64,000 nucleotides of DNA from Paraburkholderia caffeinilytica (GCF_003368325.1 NZ_CP031466.1:1550001-1614000); one strand, 5' to 3'; shown: positions 9,192-19,334, numbered from the stretch's first letter. The notes: a model not told the origin generated them from the letters alone. Program-made: numbers and translations.

Positions 9192-10775
9192 CTAACCCTG
9201 GCCGAGCCGGCCGTCGCGCACCCGCCAGATATCGAGCGGGTTGTCGTCTTGCAGCGCGAGCGGCAGCAGTTCCGCGGGCAGATCCTGATAGCAAACCGGC
9301 CGCAGAAAACGCTCGATCGCCATCGTGCCGACCGATGTCGTGCGCGGATCGGACGTCGCTGGGAACGGCCCGCCATGCACCATCGCATGCGACACCTCGA
9401 CGCCGGTCGGATAGCCGTTCGCGAGAATCCGTCCCACCTTGCGTTCGAGCGTCGGCAGCAGGCGCCGCGCGAGCGCGACGTCGTCCGCCTCGACGTGCAG
9501 CGTCGCCGTGAGCTGCCCTTCGAGGTGCTCCGCGAGCGCGATCATCTCGTCGACATTCTTGCAGGTCACGATCAGCGACGTCGGCCCGAAGATTTCGTCC
9601 CCGAGTTGCGGGTCCGACATGAACGCTTGCTGCGACGTCGCGAACAACGCCGGGCACGCGGCGCTTTTCGCGTCCGTGTCGGCGCCGCGCGCGAGCGCAT
9701 GCACTTCCCCGCCCGCCGCACGCTCGGCGATCCCATTAGCATACGCAGCCGCAATGCCGGCGGTCAGCATCGTCTGCGCGCCCTTCTGCCCCAACGCTTG
9801 CGCGGCCGCATCGACGAACGCCTGCGTATTGGGCCCGTCGAGCACGACGACGAGCCCCGGATTCGTGCAGAACTGCCCAACGCCGAGCGTCAGCGAATCG
9901 ACGAACCCGCGCGCGATCTTCGCGCCGCGCTTCGCGAGCGCGCCCGGCAGCACGAAGAACGGATTGATGCTGCTCATCTCCGCATACACCGGAATCGGCT
10001 CGCGACGCTTCGCGGCGATGTCCATCAGCGCGAGGCCGCCGCCGCGCGAGCCGGTGAAGCCGACCGCCTTGATCGCCGGATGCGCGACGAGCGCCTCGCC
10101 GATCGCGTTGCCCGCGCCGATCACGAGCGAAAACGTGCCTTGCGGCAGGCTGCACGCGCGCACCGCCTGCTGGATCGCGCGCCCGACAAGCTCCGACGTG
10201 CCGAGATGCGCAGGATGCGCCTTCACCACGACCGGGCATCCGGCCGCTAACGCGGATGCGGTGTCGCCGCCCGCGACCGAGAACGCAAGCGGGAAATTGC
10301 TCGCGCCGAACACCGCGACCGGCCCGACCGGAATCTTCTGCAGACGCAGGTCCGCGCGCGGCAGCGGCTTGCGCTCGGGCTGCGCGGGATCGATCGTCGC
10401 GGCGAGCCAGCGCCCGTCGCGTATGTGCGACGCAAAGAGCCGCAATTGCCCGACCGTCCGTCCGCGCTCGCCTTCGAGCCGCGCGACCGGCAGCGCCGAT
10501 TCCTGATGCGCACGCTCGATCAGCGCGTCGCCGAGCGCGAGAATGTTCTCGGCGATCGTCTCGAGAAAGCGCGCGCGCGTGTCGAGCGGCGCCGCCCGGA
10601 ATACATCGAACGCCGCATGCGCGAGCCGGCACGCGCGGTCGACGTCGTCCGCGCTGCCCGCGCCGAATGGCGGCTCGAGCGCCGTGCCGCGCGCCGGGTC
10701 GAATGCGAACACCGTCCCTTCCGCGCCGCGTACCGACGCGCCGCCAATCAACATCTCTCCGGTGATCTGCATCAT
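9192..10775 (-). CDS. 2-oxoglutarate semialdehyde (2,5-dioxovalerate) dehydrogenase, NADP+
   Basis: A 527-residue aldehyde dehydrogenase of the KGSADH group. The oxyanion asparagine is in GASNFP (N160), the general base in YAEMSS (E266) and the catalytic cysteine in GQFCTNPGL (C303). It would convert 2-oxoglutarate semialdehyde to 2-oxoglutarate at the end of non-phosphorylating sugar-acid pathways. The start ATGATG overlaps the stop of the upstream lactonase gene by ATGA, so translation is coupled. A close paralog lies at 31897-33486; the two share a 32-base identical stretch (10288-10319 and 32996-33027). Family assignment firm; the precise semialdehyde is inferred. Confidence 0.9.
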   Translation of the reverse strand: MMQITGEMLIGGASVRGAEGTVFAFDPARGTALEPPFGAGSADDVDRACRLAHAAFDVFRAAPLDTRARFLETIAENILALGDALIERAHQESALPVARLEGERGRTVGQLRLFASHIRDGRWLAATIDPAQPERKPLPRADLRLQKIPVGPVAVFGASNFPLAFSVAGGDTASALAAGCPVVVKAHPAHLGTSELVGRAIQQAVRACSLPQGTFSLVIGAGNAIGEALVAHPAIKAVGFTGSRGGGLALMDIAAKRREPIPVYAEMSSINPFFVLPGALAKRGAKIARGFVDSLTLGVGQFCTNPGLVVVLDGPNTQAFVDAAAQALGQKGAQTMLTAGIAAAYANGIAERAAGGEVHALARGADTDAKSAACPALFATSQQAFMSDPQLGDEIFGPTSLIVTCKNVDEMIALAEHLEGQLTATLHVEADDVALARRLLPTLERKVGRILANGYPTGVEVSHAMVHGGPFPATSDPRTTSVGTMAIERFLRPVCYQDLPAELLPLALQDDNPLDIWRVRDGRLGQG

Positions 10776-11770
10776 CGTCCTGTCTGTGTGTCCCGTTTGC
10801 GAGCTTCGTCGAGATCGATCCGGTAGATCCGGATCGCGTTGTCATGCCAGATCGCGCGGCGTGCCGCGTCGTTCAGCTGCCGGTCCGCGATCGCGGCCGC
10901 GAACGTCCGCACCAGCGCCGGATACGCGATCCGCAATCCGGCGACTGGAAAGTTGCTCGCGAACATGCAGCGTTCGGCGCCGAAGATCGCGACCGCGTCG
11001 CCGATGATCCGGCGATTCTCCGCGTCGTTCCATGCGGCGTCGCGCAACCCGAATTCGGACAGCTTCACCGACACGCGCGGCTGCCCGGCGAGCGCTTCCA
11101 TCCCGCGCCGCCAGCGCGCGAGACCGGTGTCCGAACGGTCCCACGGCAGCCCCGCGTGTTCGAGCACCACATCGACCGCCGGCGCATCGGCGAGCCGCGC
11201 GGCCGTTTCGTCGAGATGCCAGAACGGCACGCGCAAATCCCAGCACAGCTCGTGCGCGGCGAGCCGTTCGAGCGCGCGCGGCCAACGCGGGTCGCTCAGC
11301 GTGCCAGGGCCATCGACCGTGGCGTCCGGCGTCGCCGACGTGCGCGGCTTGAAGCGCACGCCGCGCACGAGCGGATACGCGGCCTGCTCGGCGAGGCGTT
11401 CGTCGGCATCGTCGGCGAGCAGGTCGACCCACGCGACGACGGCGGACGGAATCGGATAACGCGCCGCGACGTCATGCAGCCAGCGCGTTTCCGCGAGCGC
11501 GTCGTCGCGCAGGCACTCCGCTTCGACGTGCACGCTCGCGACGACCGGCGCGCCGCCGGCCGCGCGCCGGAATTCGTCGACGCCGAAGTCGTTGCACAGG
11601 TCCGCGTAATCGCCGAGGATGAAGTGCTCGGGATCGTACGCGCCCTGCAGCCAGGGATAGCGAACGTCGCCGTTCAGGCGCCACAAGTGATGATGCGCGT
11701 CGACGATCGCATCCGGCAGCGCGAACGCCGCGTCGTCCGCGCGCGGATCAGCGGCCGCTTGCGAGCACAT
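10772..11770 (-). CDS. COG3618 amidohydrolase / sugar-acid lactonase
   Basis: A 332-residue TIM-barrel metal-dependent hydrolase of the amidohydrolase_2 type. The hallmark DAHHHLW lies at about residues 24-30, and conserved [26 protein letters not shown] and MFASNFPV follow. Related enzymes hydrolyse L-fucono-, L-rhamnono- and similar lactones, or pyrone lactones. Beside a rhamnonate-dehydratase-like enzyme, a lactonase role producing the free sugar acid is the best guess. It overlaps the 3' end of the beta-propeller gene by 23 bases, and its stop overlaps the next start. The annotated start has a poor ribosome site and may rely on coupling. Confidence 0.82.
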   Translation of the reverse strand: MCSQAAADPRADDAAFALPDAIVDAHHHLWRLNGDVRYPWLQGAYDPEHFILGDYADLCNDFGVDEFRRAAGGAPVVASVHVEAECLRDDALAETRWLHDVAARYPIPSAVVAWVDLLADDADERLAEQAAYPLVRGVRFKPRTSATPDATVDGPGTLSDPRWPRALERLAAHELCWDLRVPFWHLDETAARLADAPAVDVVLEHAGLPWDRSDTGLARWRRGMEALAGQPRVSVKLSEFGLRDAAWNDAENRRIIGDAVAIFGAERCMFASNFPVAGLRIAYPALVRTFAAAIADRQLNDAARRAIWHDNAIRIYRIDLDEARKRDTQTGR

Positions 11771-12695
11771 AGGACGCGTCCGGCTCGCGCAGCGTCGGCA
11801 TCTCGTTGACGAAGCACCAGGCAGTCAGGTCGAGCTCGCGCACGTGATCGTCCTGGAACGACACATAGGCGGCGGGCCGCGACGGATGGAACGACAGCGC
11901 GGTCGGATTCGCCGGCAGCGCGATGCGCTCGACTTCCTCCAGCAGTTCCGCGTCGAACACCGAGATCGACTGTTCGCCCGAATTCGTCAGCAGCAGCAGA
12001 TCGCGGCCGTCGGCCGAGCTCGTCCGGTAGATACGGTTCGGATCGTTGCGCGTTTTCACGCGGCGGCCGCAGGTCATCGTCGCAGTGTCGATCGCGACGA
12101 GCGTGTCGTCGCCGCGGTTCGCGACGAACAGCGTCTTCTCGTCGCTGGACAGCGCGTTGCCTTCGGGGCGCGGCCCCGGCATCACCGCGCGCGGCGTCAC
12201 GGTCGCGTCGCGCGGATCGAACTGCGTGACCGTGTTCGACAGCAGATGCACGCCGTACGCGCGGCTCGCGTCGCGCGTCAGCGTGACGAGGTGCGTTTTC
12301 ACGCCGCCGGACGGCACTGCCAGGTTCGGCACCGTCTGCTCGCGCGGACGATCGAACACGAGCAGCATGTCGTTCGCCTCGCTCATCGCGTACAGACGCC
12401 CGTCGTGGTCGCTTGCCATCCCGTGCGGCCGGTAGTACGGCCACAGGTCCAGCATCCGCGTGAGCTTGCGCTCGTGCAGATCGATCTCGGCGATCCGGTG
12501 ATCCCCGTCCTGGCCACGCGTCCACGCGGTTTCGATCCCGAAGATGCCGACGTACGCGAAGCGGCGCTCCGCGTCGACGGTGAACTCGTGCGGGAAATTC
12601 GGCAGCACGATGTGCTTGAGCGCCGCCTTCGTCTCCAGATCGTAAAAGCTGAAAGTATGGGCACATTTCTGCACCAGCAGCAGGATGTCGTTCAT
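11748..12695 (-). CDS. YncE-like beta-propeller protein
   Basis: A 315-residue protein built of repeated beta-propeller blades of the YncE / 40-residue YVTN type: examples are RAYGVHLLSNTVTQFDPR, TLFVANRGDDTLVAID and LLLTNSGEQSISVFDAE. The ATG at 12695 is preferred over one 36 bases upstream because GGAG lies 8 bases before it. No signal peptide is seen, so it may be cytoplasmic. Propellers of this kind include sugar lactonases (6-phosphogluconolactonase type) and quinoprotein-like proteins. With a lactonase gene next to it, it could be a second lactonase or a binding or sensing protein; no catalytic residues can be assigned. Confidence 0.65.
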   Translation of the reverse strand: MNDILLLVQKCAHTFSFYDLETKAALKHIVLPNFPHEFTVDAERRFAYVGIFGIETAWTRGQDGDHRIAEIDLHERKLTRMLDLWPYYRPHGMASDHDGRLYAMSEANDMLLVFDRPREQTVPNLAVPSGGVKTHLVTLTRDASRAYGVHLLSNTVTQFDPRDATVTPRAVMPGPRPEGNALSSDEKTLFVANRGDDTLVAIDTATMTCGRRVKTRNDPNRIYRTSSADGRDLLLLTNSGEQSISVFDAELLEEVERIALPANPTALSFHPSRPAAYVSFQDDHVRELDLTAWCFVNEMPTLREPDASYVLASGR

Positions 12696-12809
12696 TGTGA
12701 ATCTCCGTCCTTCGAGGTTTCGCTGCGGCACGCATGTCGTGCGGCAGCGAGTGTGGGTGCGTTGCGTTGTGCGTTCACAATCGTCAATCGTTAATCGTTA
12801 ATGGACTTC

Positions 12810-14102
12810 TCAGTCCTCGCAGCGCTTCGGCAACGTCAGCGCGAGCAGGCCGGCCACCGCGAGCGTAACCGCAAGGCTGTACACGCCGGCCGCCGAGCTC
12901 ACGTGCTGGGTCAGCACACCGACCGCGTACGGGCCGCAGAAGCCGCCGAGGTTGCCGAGCGCGTTAATCAGGCCGCGCGCACTGCCGGCGGTCTCAGGGC
13001 TGCAGAGCTTAGGCGGAATCGCCCAGAACACGCCGGCCGCCGCCTGCAGGAAGAAGCCGCAGCCGATCAGGAACGCGAACGACACGAGCATCGTCTCGTG
13101 CGTCAGCACCGACAGCGCGAGGCATGCGGCGAAGCCGACGAGCGGCAGCAACACGAACAGGCGGCGCTTGCCGGTCAGGTCGGACAGATACGACGTCACG
13201 AACATGCCGATTACCATCGCGATGTACGGCAGCATCGCGAGCAGGCCGATCTTGCCCATGCCGGTGTGCGTGAGGTTCTTCAGCAGCGTCGGCAACCACA
13301 TCGTGTAGCCGTAGATGCCGACCTGGTAGCAGAAGTTGATCGCGATCAGCAGCCAGATCGTCGGGTTGCGCATCATCGCGCCGAACGACGCCGAGGTCGG
13401 CTTGCCCGACGCGCGCTTGCGCTCCTGCTCTTCGCGCAGCGCGTCGAGAATGTACGCCTTCTCGCGCGGCGACACCCAGCGCGCGGTCTCGGGGCCGTCG
13501 TCGGCGAGCAGCATCCAGACGATCAGGAACAGCAGCGACAGCGCGCCCGTACTGAAAAACAGGTGGCGCCAGTCGTACGCGGCGAGAATGTAGCCGGACA
13601 GCGGCGCGGTGATCATCCCGGCGAGCGGCACGAACATGATGACCATCGCGTTCGCGCGCCCGCGTTCGCGATCGGGGAACCAGTTGCTGACCATCGTCAG
13701 CACGACGGGCAGCATCCCGCCTTCGGCGACGCCGAGCAGGAAGCGCAGCGTCAGCAGCTCCCACGTATGCGTGACGAGGCCGGTCAGCCCCGACAGCGCG
13801 GCCCAGCTGACGAGCGACCACGCAATGAATTTCTTGCCGCTGCCGAGCGCCGCGCGCTTGCCGCCGGGAATCTGAAGAAACAGGTAGCCGAAGAAGAAGA
13901 TCCCGCCGGCCAGACCGGCCATCGTCGCGTCCATGCCGAGATCGGCGTTCATCCCGCCAGGCATCGCGAACGCGATGTTCACGCGATCCATGTAAGAGAT
14001 GACGCACGCGAGCAGCAGCGGCGGAATCACGCGCAGCCAGCGGCGGCGTGGAATGGCTTCGCCGGCGTCGTAAGCCGGGTTGGCCGGGGTCAGCACAGTC
14101 AT
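12810..14102 (-). CDS. MFS transporter, anion:cation symporter (ACS) family
   Basis: A 430-residue, 12-span major facilitator. The ATG at 14102 has GGAG 6 bases upstream and removes a 41-codon basic extension. The first span ends ISYMDRVNIAFA, a signature of the ACS family, which imports organic anions such as hexuronates, glucarate, galactonate and phthalate. LLGVAEGGMLPVVLTMVSNWFP is the conserved third-fourth span region. It sits between the dehydratase and the propeller/lactonase genes on the same strand and is probably the uptake system for the sugar acid or lactone degraded by this operon. No dedicated outer-membrane gene is adjacent. Confidence 0.92.
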   Translation of the reverse strand: MTVLTPANPAYDAGEAIPRRRWLRVIPPLLLACVISYMDRVNIAFAMPGGMNADLGMDATMAGLAGGIFFFGYLFLQIPGGKRAALGSGKKFIAWSLVSWAALSGLTGLVTHTWELLTLRFLLGVAEGGMLPVVLTMVSNWFPDRERGRANAMVIMFVPLAGMITAPLSGYILAAYDWRHLFFSTGALSLLFLIVWMLLADDGPETARWVSPREKAYILDALREEQERKRASGKPTSASFGAMMRNPTIWLLIAINFCYQVGIYGYTMWLPTLLKNLTHTGMGKIGLLAMLPYIAMVIGMFVTSYLSDLTGKRRLFVLLPLVGFAACLALSVLTHETMLVSFAFLIGCGFFLQAAAGVFWAIPPKLCSPETAGSARGLINALGNLGGFCGPYAVGVLTQHVSSAAGVYSLAVTLAVAGLLALTLPKRCED

Positions 14103-14278
14103 GGTGTCTCCATTTTTGGGTAGTTGGCAGCGGCGGACTTCTGATGGACCGCCTGTTACGCCGTGACGAACCGGCATGGAGCCGGCCGCCCGTGCGGAAC
14201 GCATGGGCGTTCCGCCTCTGCGCAAACGCCTGCCCGTCCGCGCGACAAACGGATCTCAGCGGCGCCAGCGCGGCGTGA

Positions 14279-15451
14279 TCACTCCACGATATCGAACTGG
14301 TCGAGGAACTCGGTCTTCAGCGTGAGGCCGAGGCCCGGCACGTCGTCGCGCAGCTGCAGGTAGCCGTTCTCGGCGACCGGCTCGCCGTCGAAGATGTAAT
14401 AGAACAGCTCGTTGCCGACCTCGACGTCGAACATCGGGAAGTACTCGCTCATCGGAGACGCGAGCGAGCTCATCGTCAGGTGATAGTTGTGCATCTGGCC
14501 CGCATGCGGGATCACCGGCACGCTGTACGCCTCGCACAGCGCGTTGATCTTGTGCGCCATCGTAATGCCGCCGACGCGGTTGGTGTCGTACTGGACCACC
14601 GACACCGCCTTGCGGTCGAGCAGCTGCTTGAATCCATACAGCGTGAACTCGTGCTCGCCGCCGGAGATCGGGATGCTCGTCAGCTGGTTCAACTCCGCGT
14701 AGCCGTCGATGTCGTCGGCGATCACCGGCTCTTCCAGCCAGCGCGGCTGATACTGCTCGAGCTTCGGCAGAATCCGCTTCGCGTACTCGAGGTTCCAGCC
14801 CATGTAGCACTCGAGCATCAGGTCGTTGTCGTAGCCGATCACTTCACGGACCGCGGCGACCGACTTCAGGTTCTCGACGACGCCCTGCTGCCCGTGCGCG
14901 GGCCCGTAGCCGAAGCGCATCTTGAACGCCCGGAAGCCCTGGTCGAGGAATTTCTGCGCCTCGGCCTGCATGTCCTTCAGGTCGGTGCGATAGAGCTTCG
15001 AGTAGTAGCACGGAATCTTCTCCTTCGTGCGGCCGCCGAGCAGCTTGAAGACCGGCTTGCCGACGCTCTTGCCGAGGATGTCCCAGATCGCGATGTCGAC
15101 GCCCGAGATCGCGGCCATCCCGATCCCCTTGCGGCCCCATGCGTGCGTCGCGCGGTACATCCGCTGGTTCAGGTATTCGTAGTCCCATGGGTCCTGGCCG
15201 ATCACGAGCGGCGCGAGGTACTGGTCGATGATCGCCTTCGCGACCTGCGGCGCCAGCGCGACGTTGCCGTAACCGACGATCCCGTCGTCGGTCTCGACTT
15301 CGACGACCGTCCACGAATGGAAGCGGAACGTGCTCATCGTTTCCTGCGGCGCGTACAGCAGGTCCATCGCGTTCGCGCAGAAATTGCCCTGCGGCGGCAC
15401 GGTCTTGCCCTTCCATTGGTATACGCGGGCGCGTACGGCCTTGATCTTCAT
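14279..15451 (-). CDS. Enolase-superfamily sugar-acid dehydratase (L-rhamnonate dehydratase-like)
   Basis: A 390-residue mandelate racemase/muconate lactonizing family enzyme. Probable metal ligands are E214 ([10 protein letters not shown]), E240 (RWLEEPV) and E266 (SGGEHEFT); H316 in VIPHAG matches the catalytic histidine, and the [12 protein letters not shown] segment (176-187) resembles the GKMPTHWGPHDG loop of L-rhamnonate dehydratase. Such enzymes remove water from an aldonate to give a 2-keto-3-deoxy acid. The first metal ligand is Glu instead of Asp. It is the second gene of the minus-strand operon after the PdxA-like gene. Dehydratase is a good call; rhamnonate as the substrate is only by resemblance. 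Confidence 0.82.
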   Translation of the reverse strand: MKIKAVRARVYQWKGKTVPPQGNFCANAMDLLYAPQETMSTFRFHSWTVVEVETDDGIVGYGNVALAPQVAKAIIDQYLAPLVIGQDPWDYEYLNQRMYRATHAWGRKGIGMAAISGVDIAIWDILGKSVGKPVFKLLGGRTKEKIPCYYSKLYRTDLKDMQAEAQKFLDQGFRAFKMRFGYGPAHGQQGVVENLKSVAAVREVIGYDNDLMLECYMGWNLEYAKRILPKLEQYQPRWLEEPVIADDIDGYAELNQLTSIPISGGEHEFTLYGFKQLLDRKAVSVVQYDTNRVGGITMAHKINALCEAYSVPVIPHAGQMHNYHLTMSSLASPMSEYFPMFDVEVGNELFYYIFDGEPVAENGYLQLRDDVPGLGLTLKTEFLDQFDIVE

Positions 15452-15537
15452 TACGGTGTCTCCTGAGATTCGATGTGTTTCGTCGTGTTTCGTCGTGTTT
15501 CGATGCGTCGTGAAGCGCGCGGGCGGCCGGACGGCCG

Positions 15538-16584
15538 TTACGCGGAAATCGTCTGCTGCCGGCGCGCGGCGCCCATCCGGCAGGCGATCTGCAAGGCCTG
15601 CCAGGTCGCGCCGACGTCGGCGGTGCCGCGGCCCGCGATGTCATACGCGGTGCCGTGCGCGGGCGTTGTGATCGGCACCGGCAGCCCGCCCTGCACGGTC
15701 ACGCCGCGCGAGAAGCCGAGCAGCTTGATCGCGATCTGCCCCTGGTCGTGGTACATCGTGACGATCGCCTGGTAATCGCCGGCCTGAGCCTTCAGGAAGA
15801 TCGTGTCGGCCGGGAACGGGCCGTGGAACGGCGCGTCGGTCGGCCAGTCGCGCGCCTGCAGCTTCTCCACCGCGGGCTCGATGATGTCGATCTCTTCGCG
15901 GCCGCAGCTGCCGCCGTCGCCGCCGTGCGGATTGAACGCGGCGATCGCGACCTTCGGCGCCGCGATGCCGTTCGCGAGCAGCGACCGGTAGATCAGCTCC
16001 GACGCCTGCTCGATCCGCTCCACGCTCAGGTAGCCCGGCGCGTCCTTCAGCGGCACGTGCGACGAGATGCGCGACGTCCACAGCTCGCCGAGCGTGTTGA
16101 ATTCGCAGAAGTAGCCGGTCACGCCGAGGTATTCGGCGAAGTGGTGGAGCTCGTCCTCGTGCTTCAGGCCGCCTAGCTTCATCGCGTGCTTGTTCAGCGG
16201 CGCGAAGCAGATCGCGTCGACCTCGCCGGCGAGCGTGGCGTCCATGCACAGGTTCAGCACGGTCAGCACCGAGCGGCCGCCGGCCGCGCCGACCTCGCCG
16301 AACTTCACTTGTGCCGGGTCGATCGTGTCGATTCCGACGAACGCGGGGCGCGCGATCGACGGCCGGTTGCGCGCGGCGGCGAGCGACCCGATCGGCTCGA
16401 CGTCGACTTGCACACCGGCAACGCGCTGGCCGGCTTCCCACAGCCAGCGGTCGCCGATCAGCACGAGGTTCGCGCGGGACGTCGCATCGGGGCGCGCGAG
16501 CAGCTTCGCGATCAGCTCGGCACCGATGCCGGCGGGATCGCCGAGCGTCAGCGCGACGACGGGCAAGCTCGACGGGGCCGTCAT
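15538..16584 (-). CDS. PdxA-family NAD-dependent dehydrogenase (PdxA2-like)
   Basis: A 348-residue member of the 4-hydroxythreonine-4-phosphate dehydrogenase family. Hallmarks are [13 protein letters not shown] (13-25), [38 protein letters not shown] and [13 protein letters not shown]; the histidines and aspartate of these motifs bind the divalent metal. PdxA proper works in pyridoxal phosphate synthesis, whereas PdxA2 paralogs oxidise and decarboxylate phosphorylated four-carbon acids or, as in terephthalate breakdown, an unphosphorylated dihydrodiol. Here it opens a sugar-acid operon, so a catabolic role is far more likely. No four-carbon-acid kinase lies nearby, which argues for an unphosphorylated substrate. 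Confidence 0.85.
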   Translation of the reverse strand: MTAPSSLPVVALTLGDPAGIGAELIAKLLARPDATSRANLVLIGDRWLWEAGQRVAGVQVDVEPIGSLAAARNRPSIARPAFVGIDTIDPAQVKFGEVGAAGGRSVLTVLNLCMDATLAGEVDAICFAPLNKHAMKLGGLKHEDELHHFAEYLGVTGYFCEFNTLGELWTSRISSHVPLKDAPGYLSVERIEQASELIYRSLLANGIAAPKVAIAAFNPHGGDGGSCGREEIDIIEPAVEKLQARDWPTDAPFHGPFPADTIFLKAQAGDYQAIVTMYHDQGQIAIKLLGFSRGVTVQGGLPVPITTPAHGTAYDIAGRGTADVGATWQALQIACRMGAARRQQTISA

Positions 16585-16735
16585 GCGGGTTCTCCCGCAT
16601 GCGCCGCGCGGCGCGCAACCGTTGAATCCATCTGCATAGTGCGTCTCCGTTTTCGCCGGAACCCGGCTGTTTCTGATATGGGGTTCATGCTAGGTAGACG
16701 GAACGTGCCCGTAAATTGAAAACTCTTGATGAATC

Positions 16736-16752
16736 GATAACCTGAGGTAATC
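16736..16752. promoter_or_regulatory. Probable LysR operator in the divergent spacer
   Basis: GATAACC (16736-16742), TGA, GGTAATC (16746-16752): an imperfect dyad with one mismatch per arm, ending 4 bases before the LysR start codon and inside the 172-base spacer to the PdxA-like gene. Position and shape fit an autoregulatory LysR site. A GATAACCT octamer also occurs in the spacer of the arabinose-linked LysR gene (35303-35310). Confidence 0.5.
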
Positions 16753-16756
16753 AAAT

Positions 16757-17704
16757 ATGGGCTCAATCGACAAACGCGACTCGACGCCGCAGTTGCTGAA
16801 CCGGCTGCGGATGCGTCAGATCGCGTTGTTGCTCGCGGTCGACGAATGCTCGACGCTGCGCGCGGCGTCCGCCCGGCTCGGCCTCACGCAGCCGGCCGCC
16901 ACGAAAATGCTGCACGAGCTCGAGAACGCGCTCGGCCAGCGGCTGTTCGATCGTGTCGGGCGCGGCCTCGTGTTGAATCCGGCCGGCGAGCGCGTGCTCG
17001 GCTATTTCCGCGGGATCCGCGGCAGCATGGAGGCGCTGAACCGCGAGCTCGCGGAGCTGCAGCTCGGCAGCGCCGGGCGGCTCGCGATCGGCAGCATCAT
17101 GGCCGCGTCGCCGGGGCGGCTCACCGAGGCGCTCGTGAAGTTGAAGGCGCGCTATCCGCTGCTCGCGATCGAGATCGCGGTCGACACCAGCGACCGGCTC
17201 ATGCCGCAATTGCAGGAAGGCGTGCTCGAGGTCGTGATCGGCCGCAACGCCGGCAGCGACTGCGTGTTCCGCGCGGTCGACGACGAGGCGCTCGCGATCG
17301 TCTGCGGCCGCGACCATCCGCTCGCGGGCGCGGGGCCGGTCGGGTTCGACGCGCTGCTTGCATATTCGTGGATCCTGCAGCCGGGCGGCAGCCCGGCGCG
17401 CGAGGTTATCGAGGGCGAGTTCCGGATGCATCACCAGCCGATGCCGCGCGGGCTGATCGAGACCGGCTCGATGCTGACGACGATGAACCTCGTCGACCGC
17501 TCGCAGATGCTCGGCGTGATCCCGCTGACGGTCGCGCAGCGCAACGCGGAGCACGGGCTCGTCGCGATCGTCGACTACACGCTCGCGCAGAAGCTGCCGT
17601 CGTACGGCAGCCTCGTGCGGCGCGACCGGCCGCTCAGCATCCCCGCGCGACAGTTCCTCACGCTGTTCCATCACGAGGACGACGGCGAGCCGCCGCGCAC
17701 GTGA
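16757..17704 (+). CDS. LysR-family transcriptional regulator (GbpR-like)
   Basis: A 315-residue LysR regulator. The winged helix-turn-helix is at about residues 18-77 (STLRAASARLGLTQPAATKM), followed by a periplasmic-binding-protein-like effector domain (about 95-300). The sequence style, with a short polar leader before LLNRLRMRQ, matches the GbpR/galactose-binding-protein-regulator subgroup that controls sugar uptake. It is transcribed away from the PdxA-like gene and probably controls that operon in response to a sugar acid or pathway intermediate. It shares the GC-extreme composition of the 9.2-17.7 kb block. The effector is unknown. Confidence 0.92.
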   Translation: MGSIDKRDSTPQLLNRLRMRQIALLLAVDECSTLRAASARLGLTQPAATKMLHELENALGQRLFDRVGRGLVLNPAGERVLGYFRGIRGSMEALNRELAELQLGSAGRLAIGSIMAASPGRLTEALVKLKARYPLLAIEIAVDTSDRLMPQLQEGVLEVVIGRNAGSDCVFRAVDDEALAIVCGRDHPLAGAGPVGFDALLAYSWILQPGGSPAREVIEGEFRMHHQPMPRGLIETGSMLTTMNLVDRSQMLGVIPLTVAQRNAEHGLVAIVDYTLAQKLPSYGSLVRRDRPLSIPARQFLTLFHHEDDGEPPRT

Positions 17705-17771
17705 CTTACGGCGTTGTCAGGTTGCTGGGCCGGTCACGTGAGATGGCGTGACGAAGATCATGGACGCGCGC

Positions 17772-19334
17772 TCAACGATGCCCATCGGAATCGAGTTTGA
17801 ACGTGGCGACGGCATTGCTCAGCAGCACGGCCTGTTGTTCGAGCGACTGTGCAGCGGCACTGGCCTCTTCGACGAGCGCGGCGTTTTGCTGCGTCGTTGT
17901 ATCCATCTGCACGACTGCCTTGCTGACTTCTTCAATGCCTTTGCTTTGTTCCTGAGCGGCATCGTATATCTCGATCATCAGTTCGCTCACTGACGTCACC
18001 GACGATAAAACGTCGGTCATGGTACGGCCCGCACGCTCGGCGAGCGCCGAGCCTTCGGCGATCTTCCCAACCGTGCCATCGATTAACTGTCTGATTTCCT
18101 TCGCTGCCTGGGCGCTGCGCTGGGCGAGGCTTCTGACTTCGCTTGCGACCACGGCGAACCCTCGCCCCAGCTCGCCTGCCCTCGCGGCCTCCACAGCAGC
18201 ATTCAAGGCAAGAATATTCGTCTGGAAGGCGATGCTGTCGATCAGGCCCACGATCTCGGCAATCTTGCTGGAATGAACCGAAATGCCCTGCATGGTTCTG
18301 ACAACGTCGTCGACAACCTGTCCGCCGGCGGACGCCGTCTCCGATGCTTTCGACGCCTGTCTGCTCGCCTTGTCGGCATTCTCCGCGTTCTGCTTTACCG
18401 TGGAGGTCAATTGCTTCATGCGTGCCGCCGTCACCTCAAGCGAGGCAGCCTGGTGCTCGGTGCGGCGCGACAGATCCGCACTGCCGGACGCTATTTCCTG
18501 AGCGCCGCAGTTGATTGACTCGGTGCTCGTCCGCACACTTCGCACGGTCTGGACCAGCGCCTCCTGCATCGTCTTGACGTCGGCGAGCAGTGCGCCCATT
18601 TCGTTGCGGTGCTGAATCAGCACCTCTGCGCTCAAGTTGCCGGATGCGATGCGCCGCAGGTGCTCCATGATCTGCGCAACCGGACGGACCACGATTCCGA
18701 CCAGCATGGCCCGCGCGAAGATGCCGATCGCGAGCGCCGCGAGCGCCGTTCCTGCCAGCAACGCAATCATCATCCGGAAGCGCGTCTGGGCTTGTGCATA
18801 GCGCGTGCGCTGGCCGTCGATGACGGAATTTTCACTCTCCTTCATCGTACTCTGGTAGGCATTGACGGACGCCTGGGTCTCCTTGCCTTGCAGCTCCTTG
18901 AAGCGGCCGAAATTCATGTGCTCGAGCGCCTCCAATTCCGGCAGCACCGCCTTGTCGAGAACCGCGCGACGTTGTGTCTTCAACTGCGTGGCGGCGCGTG
19001 ATTCCGCATATTGGGACTGCAACGAAAGGAAACTGGTGAACTGGCGATCGGATTCGCGAATATCCACGCGTGCTGCATCGAGCAGTGCGGGTTCGGGATC
19101 CCCTAACCCGTATAGCGCGTGGTAGCTGTCGAGCGAAACGCGAGCGCGTTGAAGCAGTGCATCGCTGGTCTTGAGCGCGACCAGGGCACTCGTGTCCGTT
19201 TCGTACATTTCACGCAACGCGTCATTGCCTAGCTTCAGCGCCCCGATGCCTACAATGCTCTCGACGGCGAGAATCGTGACGAATACTGCGATCACGAGCG
19301 TCAAACCCGCACGGATGGTCAAACCTTTGAACAT
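17772..19334 (-). CDS. Methyl-accepting chemotaxis protein (Tar-type)
   Basis: A 520-residue chemoreceptor. One membrane span near residues 10-32, a four-helix-bundle periplasmic sensor of TarH type (about 35-188), a second span near 190-212, a HAMP domain (about 213-268) and a cytoplasmic signalling domain. The hairpin tip carries the conserved EIVGLIDSIAFQTNILALNA and EAARAGELGRGFAVVA. It lacks an obvious CheR-tethering pentapeptide at the C-terminus. It signals to CheA/CheW and biases flagellar rotation. It follows two aldose epimerase genes and two sugar importers on the same strand, so a sugar or a sugar-loaded binding protein is a plausible signal; no ligand residues can be assigned. 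Confidence 0.93.
   Translation of the reverse strand: MFKGLTIRAGLTLVIAVFVTILAVESIVGIGALKLGNDALREMYETDTSALVALKTSDALLQRARVSLDSYHALYGLGDPEPALLDAARVDIRESDRQFTSFLSLQSQYAESRAATQLKTQRRAVLDKAVLPELEALEHMNFGRFKELQGKETQASVNAYQSTMKESENSVIDGQRTRYAQAQTRFRMMIALLAGTALAALAIGIFARAMLVGIVVRPVAQIMEHLRRIASGNLSAEVLIQHRNEMGALLADVKTMQEALVQTVRSVRTSTESINCGAQEIASGSADLSRRTEHQAASLEVTAARMKQLTSTVKQNAENADKASRQASKASETASAGGQVVDDVVRTMQGISVHSSKIAEIVGLIDSIAFQTNILALNAAVEAARAGELGRGFAVVASEVRSLAQRSAQAAKEIRQLIDGTVGKIAEGSALAERAGRTMTDVLSSVTSVSELMIEIYDAAQEQSKGIEEVSKAVVQMDTTTQQNAALVEEASAAAQSLEQQAVLLSNAVATFKLDSDGHR

Noticed and set aside
15538..16584. Housekeeping pdxA for vitamin B6 synthesis
   Set aside because: The gene heads a sugar-acid catabolic operon with a LysR regulator and no ksgA or surA neighbours, so a catabolic PdxA2-type role is more likely.
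9192..17704. Classical mobile element (IS, integron or prophage) carrying the sugar-acid operon
   Set aside because: No transposase, integrase, tRNA end or terminal repeat was seen; only composition and the broken transporter hint at transfer.
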